Assembly (NCBI GenBank): GCA_949297575.1
Contig: CASFTB010000001.1
Location: 157,287-221,286, forward strand
Length of the DNA stretch: 64,000 bases
Direction: 5' to 3'
Origin: an uncultured Bacillota bacterium
GTDB taxonomy: Bacteria; Bacillota; Clostridia; Christensenellales; Borkfalkiaceae
Position numbers and translations under genes: made by a program. Of this stretch, positions 47,829-55,646 are shown piece by piece; position 1 is the first letter of the stretch; each line of letters opens with the position of its first letter. Under the pieces are notes generated by a model. It had not been told where the DNA came from and searched no databases. It worked only from the letters and a program-made list of their open reading frames with translations.

Positions 47829-47876
47829 GCGCGGCGGAAGACGCCGCTCCAAATGCAAGAACATGCGTTCCGTTTC

Positions 47877-47908
47877 GGGGGCGCGGCCATTCGGCCGCGC
47901 CCCCTTTT
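47877..47908 (+). terminator. terminator of the repeat-rich surface protein
   Basis: A perfect 12-bp hairpin (GGGGGCGCGGCC, loop ATTC, complement), then TTTT. Confidence 0.85.
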
Positions 47909-47968
47909 CCGTCTTTATCCTCCGTCAAAAAAGTGGCAGTAAGGCGGGCTTTTGCGCCTCGGGTGCCG

Positions 47969-47974
47969 TATAAT
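47969..47974 (+). promoter_or_regulatory. possible -10 box of the virion module
   Basis: TATAAT about 47 nt before the terminase start. No clear -35 is seen at the matching distance, so the promoter may be weak or need an activator. Confidence 0.4.
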
Positions 47975-48020
47975 GCTTCGTGTGGGGCGCAGAATGGCGT
48001 CGCAGCGGAGGGGGGAGCGC

Positions 48021-49445
48021 ATGCGGGAGACCGTTGAAAAGATCCTCGCCATCGAGCGGGAACAGGCGCGGCGGGCGAACAGCCCGCTCGCCGCATACAA
48101 CGCGGGCAGGCGGAAACACAAAAAGCAGATCGCATTCCATAAGTGCAAAAAGAGGAACCGCTGGGTGTTCGGCGGCAACCGCAGCGGCAAAACGGAGTGC
48201 GGCGCCGTCGAGTGCGTGTATCTGGCGCGCGGGGTGCACCCGTACCGCAAAAACAGAGACGGCGTGTTCGGCTGGGTGGTCTCCCTCTCCCAACAGGTGC
48301 AGAGGGACGTCGCGCAGAAGAAGATCCTGCACTACCTCGCGCCGGAATGGATCGAGGAGGTGACGATGCTCTCGGGCAGGCGGGGCTCGCCCTCCGGCGT
48401 CATCGACCAGATCCGCGTGCGCAACGTCTTCGGCGGCATCTCCGTCATCGGCTTCAAGAGCTGCGACCAGGGGCGGGAAAAGTTCCAGGGCGCCTCCCTC
48501 GATTTCGTGTGGTTCGACGAGGAGCCGCCCGAGGACGTGTACGCCGAATGCCGCATGCGCGTGTTCGACCGCAGCGGCGACATCTTCGGCACCATGACGC
48601 CGCTCAAGGGGCTGACCTTCCTCTATGACGAGATCTACATGAACGCGCGGGGAGATCCCGAGGTGTGGTACGAGTTCATGGAGTGGGCAGACAACCCCTT
48701 CCTCGACAGGAAGTCGGTCGAGGCGCTGACCGCCTCGATGGGGGAGAAGGAGCTGGAGAGCAGGCGGTACGGCAGGTTCTGCGCGAGCGAGGGGCTGGTC
48801 TACCCCGAGTTCGACGAGCGCGTGCACGTCATCCCGCCCCGCCCCATGCCGCCCGAATGGCAGGACGGCATCTCCATCGACCCCGGGCTGAACAACCCGC
48901 TCGCCGCGCTCTGGTTCTGCGTCGATTACGACGGAAACGTCTACGTCGTCGCCGAACATTACGAGGCGAAGAGAGACATCGATCACCACGCGGAGAAGAT
49001 CAGGGAGATCTCCGACCGCCTCGGCTGGCACCGCGGGTTCGGCGGGCGGCTGAGCGCGCTCATCGACCCCGCTGCCAACCAGCGCACGCTGGCCGGGCCC
49101 AAAAGCGTCTCCGAGCTCTTTTACGAGCGCGGCATCAACGTCAATACGAAGGTGAACAAAGATCTCTTTTCCGGCATCGCGCAGGTCAAAAGCTATCTCA
49201 AAGGGGAGGGCGGCGTGCCGCGGCTGTACATCTTCGAGGGGTGCGTCAACCTGATCCGCGAGTTCAAGGGCTATTTTTGGGGGGAGGGAGACGTGCCCCG
49301 CAAAAAGGACGACCACGCGCTGGACGCCCTGCGCTACTATTTGATGTCGAAGCCGCACGGCGTCGCCCCGCAGAAACCGCTGACCGCCGTGCAGAAGGAC
49401 AAGGCGCGCCTGGCGAGGCGGAGGGGCGCGCGCGGGGCGCGCTGA
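48021..49445 (+). CDS. phage terminase large subunit
   Basis: 474 residues. It is the ATP-driven motor and nuclease that packages DNA into a prohead. Walker A is FGGNRSGKT (residues 50-58) and Walker B is FVWFDEE with D166/E167. The C-terminal RNase H-like nuclease begins at ISIDPGLNNPLAALW, and KKDDHALDALRYYL is the usual late acidic motif. All key residues appear intact, so the protein may be functional. ATG 48021 follows GGAGGGGGG; upstream in-frame ATGs lack one. It is the first gene of a collinear head-gene module with host-like G+C. No small terminase is obvious unless the next gene or a distant gene serves. Confidence 0.93.
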   Translation: MRETVEKILAIEREQARRANSPLAAYNAGRRKHKKQIAFHKCKKRNRWVFGGNRSGKTECGAVECVYLARGVHPYRKNRDGVFGWVVSLSQQVQRDVAQKKILHYLAPEWIEEVTMLSGRRGSPSGVIDQIRVRNVFGGISVIGFKSCDQGREKFQGASLDFVWFDEEPPEDVYAECRMRVFDRSGDIFGTMTPLKGLTFLYDEIYMNARGDPEVWYEFMEWADNPFLDRKSVEALTASMGEKELESRRYGRFCASEGLVYPEFDERVHVIPPRPMPPEWQDGISIDPGLNNPLAALWFCVDYDGNVYVVAEHYEAKRDIDHHAEKIREISDRLGWHRGFGGRLSALIDPAANQRTLAGPKSVSELFYERGINVNTKVNKDLFSGIAQVKSYLKGEGGVPRLYIFEGCVNLIREFKGYFWGEGDVPRKKDDHALDALRYYLMSKPHGVAPQKPLTAVQKDKARLARRRGARGAR

Positions 49446-49454
49446 GGAGGAGAG

Positions 49455-49715
49455 ATGCAGAGCAGAGAAGTGACGGAGGCGATCCGCCGCCGCGCGCTCG
49501 GGTACGAGACGGACGAGGTGGTGGAGGAGTACGGCTTTTCCGAGGGGGAGGCCGTGCTCGTCAGGAGGAAGGTGACGAAGAAGGCGGTGCCGCCCGACAT
49601 CCAGGCGGCAAAAATGCTGCTGGAAGAGGAGCCGCTCGGCGCGCTCAGCGACGAGCAGCTGAAAGAGGAAAAGGCGCGGCTCCTGAAACAGCTGCGCGAG
49701 GAGGAAGAGCGTTGA
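49455..49715 (+). CDS. small hypothetical protein in virion module
   Basis: 86 residues, highly charged and helical. The first 35 residues (EVTEAIRRRALGYETDEVVEEYGF) read like a small helix-turn-helix, as in DNA-binding small terminase subunits; the rest is a Lys/Glu coiled coil. The ATG follows GAGGAGGAGAG, and the stop overlaps the portal start (TTGA). A small-terminase role is a guess from size, position and the helix-turn-helix impression. Confidence 0.75.
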   Translation: MQSREVTEAIRRRALGYETDEVVEEYGFSEGEAVLVRRKVTKKAVPPDIQAAKMLLEEEPLGALSDEQLKEEKARLLKQLREEEER

Positions 49716-51547
49716 AGAGAGAGAGGGGCCGCCGGGATGCGGCCGAACGTGAGCGCGCGATCGTGCGGGAAGTGACGGAGAAGTTCGAGCGCTTCCGCGA
49801 GGCGCGCAGGATGCTCGAGCGGGGGTGGGAGCTGAACATGAACTTCCTTTCGGGCAACCAATATGTCGGCATTTCGCCCGCGGGCGAACTGGAAGAAGAG
49901 GCGCCGCGCTTTGCCTGGCAGCCGCGCGAGGTGTACAACCACATCGCGCCCGCCATCGATACGCGCTGCGCCAAGCTCGCGCAGGTGCGCCCGTCCATGA
50001 CGGTACGCGCGGCGACGGGTGAGGAGAGCGACGTGCGCACGGCGAAGATCGCGACCAATGTGCTGCGCTCCGTACTGGAAGAGTGCTCCTTCGAGGAGGC
50101 GATGGCGCGCGCCACCGCCTGGAGCGAGACGTGCGGCACCGCCTTTTACAAGGTGCTGTGGGAGCCCGCCGCGCGGGGCGGGGAGGGCGCCGTGCGCGTC
50201 GCGGCGGTATCCCCCTTCGAGATCTATCCGGAAGACATCTCCTGCGAGCGGGTGGAGGAGCAGCCGAGCCTCATCCACGCGCGGGCGATGCCCGTCGGGG
50301 AGATCTTCGAGCGGTACGGCATCGCGGCGGAGGGCGGGCAGGCGGAGAGCTTTCCGCTCGCGCCCTATGCGGCGGCGTCCAACTATGCCGGCGGGGCGGG
50401 GGCGGGCGCGCAGCCCGTCCGCGAGGACTGCGCGCTGGTCATCGAGTACTACGAAAAGCCGACGCGCGCCCGGCCGAGGGGGCGGTTCGTCGCCGTCGCG
50501 GGCGGCAGGCTCGCCTACGACGGGGAGCTGCCCTACGCCAACGCGGAGGGCGGCGGCCGCGGCTACCCCTTTGCCAAACAGTGCGCGCTGGAGTTTTCGG
50601 GCGCCTTTTTCGGGGGGAGCATCATCGACCGCATGATCCCCGTGCAGCGCGCCTTCAATGCCGTAAAAAACCGCAAGCACGAGTTTCTGAACCGCCTGAC
50701 GATGGGCGTGCTCGCCGTGGAGGACGGCTCGGTGGATACCGGAGAGCTGCTCGAGGAGGGGCTGCCGCCCGGCAAGGTGCTCGTCTATCGCCAGGGCGCG
50801 GCGGCGCCGCAGTTTCTGGGGGCGGACGCGCTGCCCGCGGAGTTTCAGCAGGAGGAAGAGCGGCTTCTGGACGAGTTCATCCTCGTCAGCGGGGTCAGCG
50901 AGCTCTCGTCCACCACGCAGAACCGCACGCACGTGACGAGCGCGACGGGGCTGCAGCTGCTCATCGAGCTGGACGACACCCGCCTCGCCGTCACGACGGA
51001 CAGCATCCGCCGCGCGGTAAAAAAGGTGGGCAGGCAGGTACTGCGCCTCATGCGGCAGTTTGCGGGCAGGAAGCGGCTGATGCGCATGACGGGCGAGGGG
51101 AGCAAGGTGGAGATGTATTACTTCTCTTCGGGAGACATCTCCTCCGACGACGTGGTGTTCGAAACGGAGGGGGAGGGCGCCGAAAGCCCCTCCCGCCGCC
51201 GCTCGCTGCTCTACGAGATGTATGAAAAGGGGCTTTTTTCGGACGCGGACGGCCGCGTGCCGGAGGAGACGCGCGAGCGCGTGCTCGAGGCGCTCGGCTT
51301 CGGCGGGCTGGACAGCGCGCGCGGCTTAAAGCCGCTGCACCGCAACAAGGCCGCGGAGGAAAATCTGCGCATCGCCGGCGGAGAAGAGGTGCACGCGGAC
51401 TTTTATGACGACGACGATGCCCACATTTCCGAACACACGCGCTATCTCCTCTCCGACGAGTTCGGCGGGGAGAGCGCAGCGAAGGCGCGCCTGGAGGCGC
51501 ACCTCCGCGAACACGCCGCCCGCCGCGAAGGCGGGGCGGATCGATGA
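49712..51547 (+). CDS. phage portal protein
   Basis: 611 residues, P22/podovirus-like in arrangement. Portals form the dodecameric ring through which DNA enters the capsid. Visible features are a helical N-terminus (REVTEKFERFREARRMLERGWELNMNF read as one helix), the wing segment YNHIAPAIDTRCAKLAQVRP, the stem-region text AFNAVKNRKHEFLN, and the conserved TSATGLQLLIELDDTRL helix. The C-terminus is acidic (DFYDDDDAH). The start is TTG 49712, overlapping the previous stop, with GAGGAGGAAG just before it; no ATG fits as well. It lies downstream of the terminase and upstream of the scaffold, the classic order. Confidence 0.85.
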   Translation: MKRERGRRDAAERERAIVREVTEKFERFREARRMLERGWELNMNFLSGNQYVGISPAGELEEEAPRFAWQPREVYNHIAPAIDTRCAKLAQVRPSMTVRAATGEESDVRTAKIATNVLRSVLEECSFEEAMARATAWSETCGTAFYKVLWEPAARGGEGAVRVAAVSPFEIYPEDISCERVEEQPSLIHARAMPVGEIFERYGIAAEGGQAESFPLAPYAAASNYAGGAGAGAQPVREDCALVIEYYEKPTRARPRGRFVAVAGGRLAYDGELPYANAEGGGRGYPFAKQCALEFSGAFFGGSIIDRMIPVQRAFNAVKNRKHEFLNRLTMGVLAVEDGSVDTGELLEEGLPPGKVLVYRQGAAAPQFLGADALPAEFQQEEERLLDEFILVSGVSELSSTTQNRTHVTSATGLQLLIELDDTRLAVTTDSIRRAVKKVGRQVLRLMRQFAGRKRLMRMTGEGSKVEMYYFSSGDISSDDVVFETEGEGAESPSRRRSLLYEMYEKGLFSDADGRVPEETRERVLEALGFGGLDSARGLKPLHRNKAAEENLRIAGGEEVHADFYDDDDAHISEHTRYLLSDEFGGESAAKARLEAHLREHAARREGGADR

Positions 51548-51568
51548 CAAAATAAGGGAGGCAGACGA

Positions 51569-51961
51569 ATGGAGAAGGAAAACACTGTGCAGGCAGAGCC
51601 CGCGGGGAACGGAGCGGAGGCTCAGAAGACGGAGGTGCCCTCGGGCGGGTTCGGCAAGTTCAAGAGCGCGGAGGCCCTTCTCAGCGCGTACAATTCGCTG
51701 GAGGCCGAATTTACCCGCCGCAGTCAGCGCCTGCGCGAATTGGAGGGGCGGGAGAACTGTGCGCAGCCCCGCGGGGAAGATGCGCCTGCCGCGGAGGGCG
51801 CGCTCGAAGAAAAGCTCGAGAGGGCGGTAGAGCGCGTACTGGCGGCGAGGGCGCCCTATGTGATGGCGGAAGGGGGCGGCTATGCCGCCGCGCCGCCGCG
51901 GAAGGCCTCGACCGTCGAGGAGGCGGGCAGGCTGGCGCGCGAGCTGTTCCGCAAGGGATAG
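51569..51961 (+). CDS. putative capsid scaffold protein
   Basis: 130 residues, acidic, Ala/Glu-rich and mostly helical, with a short conserved-looking segment FGKFKSAEALLSAYNSLEAE and a basic C-terminus (RLARELFRKG). Position between portal and major capsid, composition and small size suit a scaffold. It is much shorter than P22 gp8 (about 300 residues). The ATG follows AAGGGAGG. Confidence 0.65.
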   Translation: MEKENTVQAEPAGNGAEAQKTEVPSGGFGKFKSAEALLSAYNSLEAEFTRRSQRLRELEGRENCAQPRGEDAPAAEGALEEKLERAVERVLAARAPYVMAEGGGYAAAPPRKASTVEEAGRLARELFRKG

Positions 51962-51994
51962 CCGCAAAAATTCCAAGGGAGGAAGACAGGAGAA

Positions 51995-53161
51995 ATGGTA
52001 ACGATGACGAGCGCGGACAGCGCATTGAAGGAATTTTATCTCGGGGCGGTGGCGGAGCAGCTGAATACGGCTGTCAACCCGCTGCTCGCCCGCATCAGGC
52101 AGAGCACGGCGGACGTGTGGGGCAAAGAGGTGCGCAGGCTGGCGCAGTACGGCGTGAACGGCGGCGTCGGCGCGGGCACCGAAGAGGGGGAGCTGCCCGC
52201 GTCCGGCGGCAACAACTACGAGCAGTTCGTGACGACGCTCAAAAACCTCTACGGCACCGTGGAGATCAGCGACAAGGCGGTGCGCGCCTCCGAAAACAGC
52301 GCGGGCGCCTTCGTCGACCTGCTCAATGCGGAGATGGAGGGGCTGGTGCGCGCGTCCGCGTTCAACTTCGGGCGCATGCTCTTCGGAGACGGCAGCGGCG
52401 TGCTGTGCAAGGTGGCTTCCGCGTCCGGCACGGAGGTGACGGCGGATTCGGTGCAGAACCTCATCGAGGGGATGACGGTGGATATCCTCGGCGAGGGCGG
52501 CACCGCCATTTCCGGCGCCGCGGGCAGGCGCATCCTCTCCCTCGACAGAGAGGGGAAGAAGTTCACTCTCTCCGGCGCGGCGCTCACGGGCGTCACCGAG
52601 GGCTGCCTCGTGTGCGTGCAGGGGTCGTACGGCCTCGAGCTGACCGGCCTCGGCGCCATCTTCAAGGATACGGGCACCCTCTACGGGCTGGACCGCTCCA
52701 CGCACAAGTGGCTGATCCCGCACATGGTGGAAAAGGTCGGCACCATCACCGAGGAGAAGCTGCAGGCCGCGCTGGACAAGCTGGAGGAGACGGCGGGCAG
52801 CCGCGTCAACTTCATCGTGTGCAGCTGGGGCGTCAAGCGCGCCCTCGCTTCGGCGCTCGCCTCTTCGCGCATCCCCATCGAGACGGAGGTGCTGGCGGGC
52901 GGATACAGGGCAATCACATACAACGGCATCCCCGTCGTGGCAGACAGGTTCTGCCCCGCGGGCACGATGTACCTGCTCAATACGGACGACTTCTGCCTGC
53001 ACCAGCTGTGCGACTGGAAGTGGCTGGAGGGAGATGACGGGCGCGTGCTGCGCCAGGTGCCCGGCAAGCCGCTGTACACGGCGACGCTGGTCAAGTACGC
53101 AGATCTCATCTGCACTCGCCCCTGCGGCCAGGCGCAGCTTTCGGGCATCACCGAGGGCTGA
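51995..53161 (+). CDS. major capsid protein
   Basis: 388 residues. HK97-fold-type features: an N-terminal arm, a long spine helix (about 20-40), then GTEEGELPASGGNNYEQF and LKNLYGTVEISDKAVRAS, typical of coat proteins. Residues of about 145-215 form a beta-barrel-like insertion (MTVDILGEGG through GCLVCVQGSYG) comparable in position to the P22 coat insertion domain. The C-terminal half (IEEKLQ-type helix, VNFIVCSWGVKRAL, ITYNGIPVVADRFCPAGTMYLLN) fits the A- and P-domains. The ATG follows GGGAGGAAG. A strong hairpin terminator lies right after it, which would favour high capsid expression over the genes behind. Confidence 0.87.
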   Translation: MVTMTSADSALKEFYLGAVAEQLNTAVNPLLARIRQSTADVWGKEVRRLAQYGVNGGVGAGTEEGELPASGGNNYEQFVTTLKNLYGTVEISDKAVRASENSAGAFVDLLNAEMEGLVRASAFNFGRMLFGDGSGVLCKVASASGTEVTADSVQNLIEGMTVDILGEGGTAISGAAGRRILSLDREGKKFTLSGAALTGVTEGCLVCVQGSYGLELTGLGAIFKDTGTLYGLDRSTHKWLIPHMVEKVGTITEEKLQAALDKLEETAGSRVNFIVCSWGVKRALASALASSRIPIETEVLAGGYRAITYNGIPVVADRFCPAGTMYLLNTDDFCLHQLCDWKWLEGDDGRVLRQVPGKPLYTATLVKYADLICTRPCGQAQLSGITEG

Positions 53162-53191
53162 GCAGGCACGCATCCGGAGGGCCGAGAGACG

Positions 53192-53222
53192 GGGGCGCCC
53201 GCATTGCGGGCGCCCCTTTTCC
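53192..53222 (+). terminator. terminator inside the virion module
   Basis: A perfect 11-bp hairpin (GGGGCGCCCGC, loop ATT, complement), then TTTT, between the capsid and connector genes. Confidence 0.8.
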
Positions 53223-53278
53223 GTGCGGAGGGATGCTCCGCGCGGTCTGTGCGCCGAGGGGGCGCAAAAGGAGGAAGC

Positions 53279-53833
53279 ATGAAGGTGAGAGAGATACTCG
53301 CCTGCGCGGCGGAGCTGTGCGGGCGCAAAGACCTGGCGGATTTTCTCGCGGGCAGAAGCGGGGAGAACGCCGCCGCGGCGGAGCGGGAGTGCGAGACGCT
53401 GCTGCGCTGCTACAACATGACGGAGAACGAGGTCGCGCTCGACTATCTGCCGCTCAGGCGCGAGGAAGAGCTGCATTCGGAGGGCGCCGTCCCGTACGCC
53501 GCGTTTTCGGCGCCGCCCGTCGAGATCTTTTCCGTGCGCGGGGAAGGGGGAGAAAAGCTTCCCTTCCGCGCCGACGAGGAGGGGCTGCGCGTGCGCGCGG
53601 GCAGGGTGCGCGTGTGCTATTCCTCCCGCCCGAAGGTCAAGGGCATCGGAGAGGAGGCGGAGCTTTCCCGCAGGGGAGACGGCCGCCTGCTCGCCCTCGG
53701 CACGGCGTGCGAGTTCGCGCTGCTTTCGGGCATGACGGAGGAGGCGGCGCTGCTGGATAAAAAGTTCCGCGACGCCCTCGCCTGCGCCTGCCGCGAGCGG
53801 GGCGGCAGGCTGAAGATGCGGAGGTGGGCGTGA
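53279..53833 (+). CDS. head-tail connector/adaptor protein (P22 gp4-like position)
   Basis: 184 residues. Its size and place directly after the capsid gene match podovirus adaptor proteins such as P22 gp4 (about 166 residues). The N-terminus is helical (REILACAAELCGRKDLADFL), the centre is beta-rich, and the C-terminus is helical with a basic tail (RGGRLKMRRWA). ATG 53279 follows AGGAGGAAGC; the longer open frame to 53204 crosses the terminator and is rejected. The stop overlaps the next start by one base (TGATG). Function is inferred from position and length. Confidence 0.65.
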   Translation: MKVREILACAAELCGRKDLADFLAGRSGENAAAAERECETLLRCYNMTENEVALDYLPLRREEELHSEGAVPYAAFSAPPVEIFSVRGEGGEKLPFRADEEGLRVRAGRVRVCYSSRPKVKGIGEEAELSRRGDGRLLALGTACEFALLSGMTEEAALLDKKFRDALACACRERGGRLKMRRWA

Positions 53834-55098
53834 TGTTTTACGAAAAGAGCGGGCTCTCCGCCTCCGTACAGCGGAGGCGGGAGCAGATCGCGCCGGAGGA
53901 AGGCGCGGCAGTCGGATTTTTTGCCGCCGGCGGCAGGCTGCTCGACCCGCCCGGCACGCGCACCCTGTTTTCCGCCCTGCCCGCGGGCTTTGCGGCGGAG
54001 GCGGTCTTCTTCGCGGGAGGGAGCTGCGCGCTGTACGGCGGGGGCGCGGTGTACGCGCGGGCTGCGGGAGAGGAGGCGTTTTCGCTCTCTTCCGTCACCT
54101 TTGCGGGGATCCCCGCCTGCGCGCGCGGATACTGCGGGGGCGAGGTGCTCGCCCTTTCGGACGGCGCCTCGAGCGCCCTCCTGACCGCCGCGGGGCTCGC
54201 GTCGGAGGCGGGCATCCCGCCCTTCGCGGCCGCGGCCTTTTTCGGAGACAGGCTGTGGACGGCGCAGGGCATGCGCCTCTCTTACGGCGCGCCCGACGAC
54301 GCGGCAGACTTCGCACAGGAGCGCGGCAGGGGCGGGTACATCGACGTGCCCTCCGCGATGGGAGAGATCGTCGCCCTCTGCGCGGGGAAGGAAGAGCTGT
54401 TCGTGCTGCGCGAGCGGGGCGTGCAGAAGCTGACGGGGCGGGGCGAAGAGCGCAGTTTCGCCGTCGAGGACGTGCTCGCCTGTCCGCGCATTTTCGGCGG
54501 CAGCGCCGCCTTTGACGGCAAGCGCCTCCTCTGGCTGGCGGAGGACGGGCCGCACGCGTACGGCGGGGAAGAGATCTTCGGGGAAGCCGCCGCGCTGCTC
54601 TCCGGCGCGGTGCAGGACGCGCCGCGCGGGGCGTGTGCGGGCGGTCGGTACGCTTTGCAGGCAAACGTATGCGTCGAAAACGGCACGATGCCCGTACTCG
54701 CGCTGTTCGGCGAAGGCGGCTGTTGCCTGCTGCCGCTCGCCTGCACGGGGCTGAACGCGAGCGGCGGAGAAGTGTGTTTCTGTACGGAGGGGCAGCCGCG
54801 CGCGCTGTCGGGCGCGCCCGAACGGGGAGAGATGCGCAAGTTTTGGTCGAGCGCCGCGCACGCGCCGTACGGCGGCAGGTGCGTTCTGAAAGAGATCCGC
54901 ATCTCCGCGCGCGGCGCGCTCGAGGTGCGCGCGGAGAGCGACGAGGGCGCGCGCACCTTTCGCATCGCGGGGCAGGGGCGCAGGCAGGCCTTGCGCTGCG
55001 CGCTGCCCGGGCGTGAGTTCAGGTTCGGCCTGCGGACGCAGTCGCCCGCACAGGTGTACGGCATGGAAGTTTTGTATGAAAGGGGGAGCATAAAATGA
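53833..55098 (+). CDS. putative tail hub/DNA-stabilisation protein (P22 gp10-like position)
   Basis: 421 residues, almost all beta strand, with recurring blade-like units (FFAGGSCALYGGGAVYAR, GGEVLALSDGAS, CAGKEELFVLRERGVQKL) that suggest a beta-propeller. P22 gp10, which closes the portal, has about 470 residues and occupies the same gene position. The start is the ATG at 53833, 7 nt after GGAGGT; the upstream GTGs are rejected. It overlaps the preceding stop by one base and the next start by four, so the three genes are coupled. A distant relative of another tail fibre or hub family is possible. Confidence 0.6.
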   Translation: MFYEKSGLSASVQRRREQIAPEEGAAVGFFAAGGRLLDPPGTRTLFSALPAGFAAEAVFFAGGSCALYGGGAVYARAAGEEAFSLSSVTFAGIPACARGYCGGEVLALSDGASSALLTAAGLASEAGIPPFAAAAFFGDRLWTAQGMRLSYGAPDDAADFAQERGRGGYIDVPSAMGEIVALCAGKEELFVLRERGVQKLTGRGEERSFAVEDVLACPRIFGGSAAFDGKRLLWLAEDGPHAYGGEEIFGEAAALLSGAVQDAPRGACAGGRYALQANVCVENGTMPVLALFGEGGCCLLPLACTGLNASGGEVCFCTEGQPRALSGAPERGEMRKFWSSAAHAPYGGRCVLKEIRISARGALEVRAESDEGARTFRIAGQGRRQALRCALPGREFRFGLRTQSPAQVYGMEVLYERGSIK

Positions 55099-55565
55099 CG
55101 CAGGACGAATTCGATGCGGCGGTGAACAGGCTGATCGCGGAGGCGAATCTGCAGAGCGGGGATGCGAAGGCGGCGTACGAGGCAGACTGCCTCGACGCGC
55201 GCAACGGGGCGATCTCGCGCCGCGCGCTGCGCTCGAGCATCCTGAAAAACGCGCTGGACGAGCTGCGGGCGGGGTACGACGCCCTGCTCGAAAAGATCCA
55301 GAAAGAGCTGGACGAGAGCCTCGCCGCGCTGTACGCGGAGGAGGGGGTCACGGGCACGCCCGGCGAGGACGTGGAGGACGCGCCCTACGAGGTGGATTAC
55401 ACCCTGACCATGCGCGACCGCTACGTCATCGTCAAAAATTACTACCTCGCCTACGACGACATGGCGGATGCGCTTTCAGATCTGCAGGAGGACGAGATCG
55501 CGCAGGATTATCTCGGCAGCTATTACGACTATCTCTTGCAGCTGCTGCTTCTGATGCAGGCGTGA
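55095..55565 (+). CDS. small helical protein in virion module
   Basis: 156 residues, acidic and almost wholly helical (ILKNALDELRAGYDALLEKIQKEL is one long heptad-like helix), ending in a Leu/Tyr-rich stretch YYDYLLQLLLLMQA. The start overlaps the previous stop (ATGA). In P22-like phages the tail needle is encoded here, and the coiled-coil look is compatible, but no specific family is recognised. Confidence 0.7.
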   Translation: MTQDEFDAAVNRLIAEANLQSGDAKAAYEADCLDARNGAISRRALRSSILKNALDELRAGYDALLEKIQKELDESLAALYAEEGVTGTPGEDVEDAPYEVDYTLTMRDRYVIVKNYYLAYDDMADALSDLQEDEIAQDYLGSYYDYLLQLLLLMQA

Positions 55566-55646
55566 CGGCCCGCACTGGGCGAGCGGCGCGGAGGAAGGCA
55601 AATAAAAAAACATTCTCCCTCATAGGGGCAAAAAAGGAGGAAAAAC

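Noticed and set aside
48665..49711. N-terminal extension of the portal frame through the terminase gene
   Set aside because: It overlaps the terminase in another frame and is Arg-rich shadow sequence. TTG 49712 has an excellent ribosome binding site and couples to the preceding stop.
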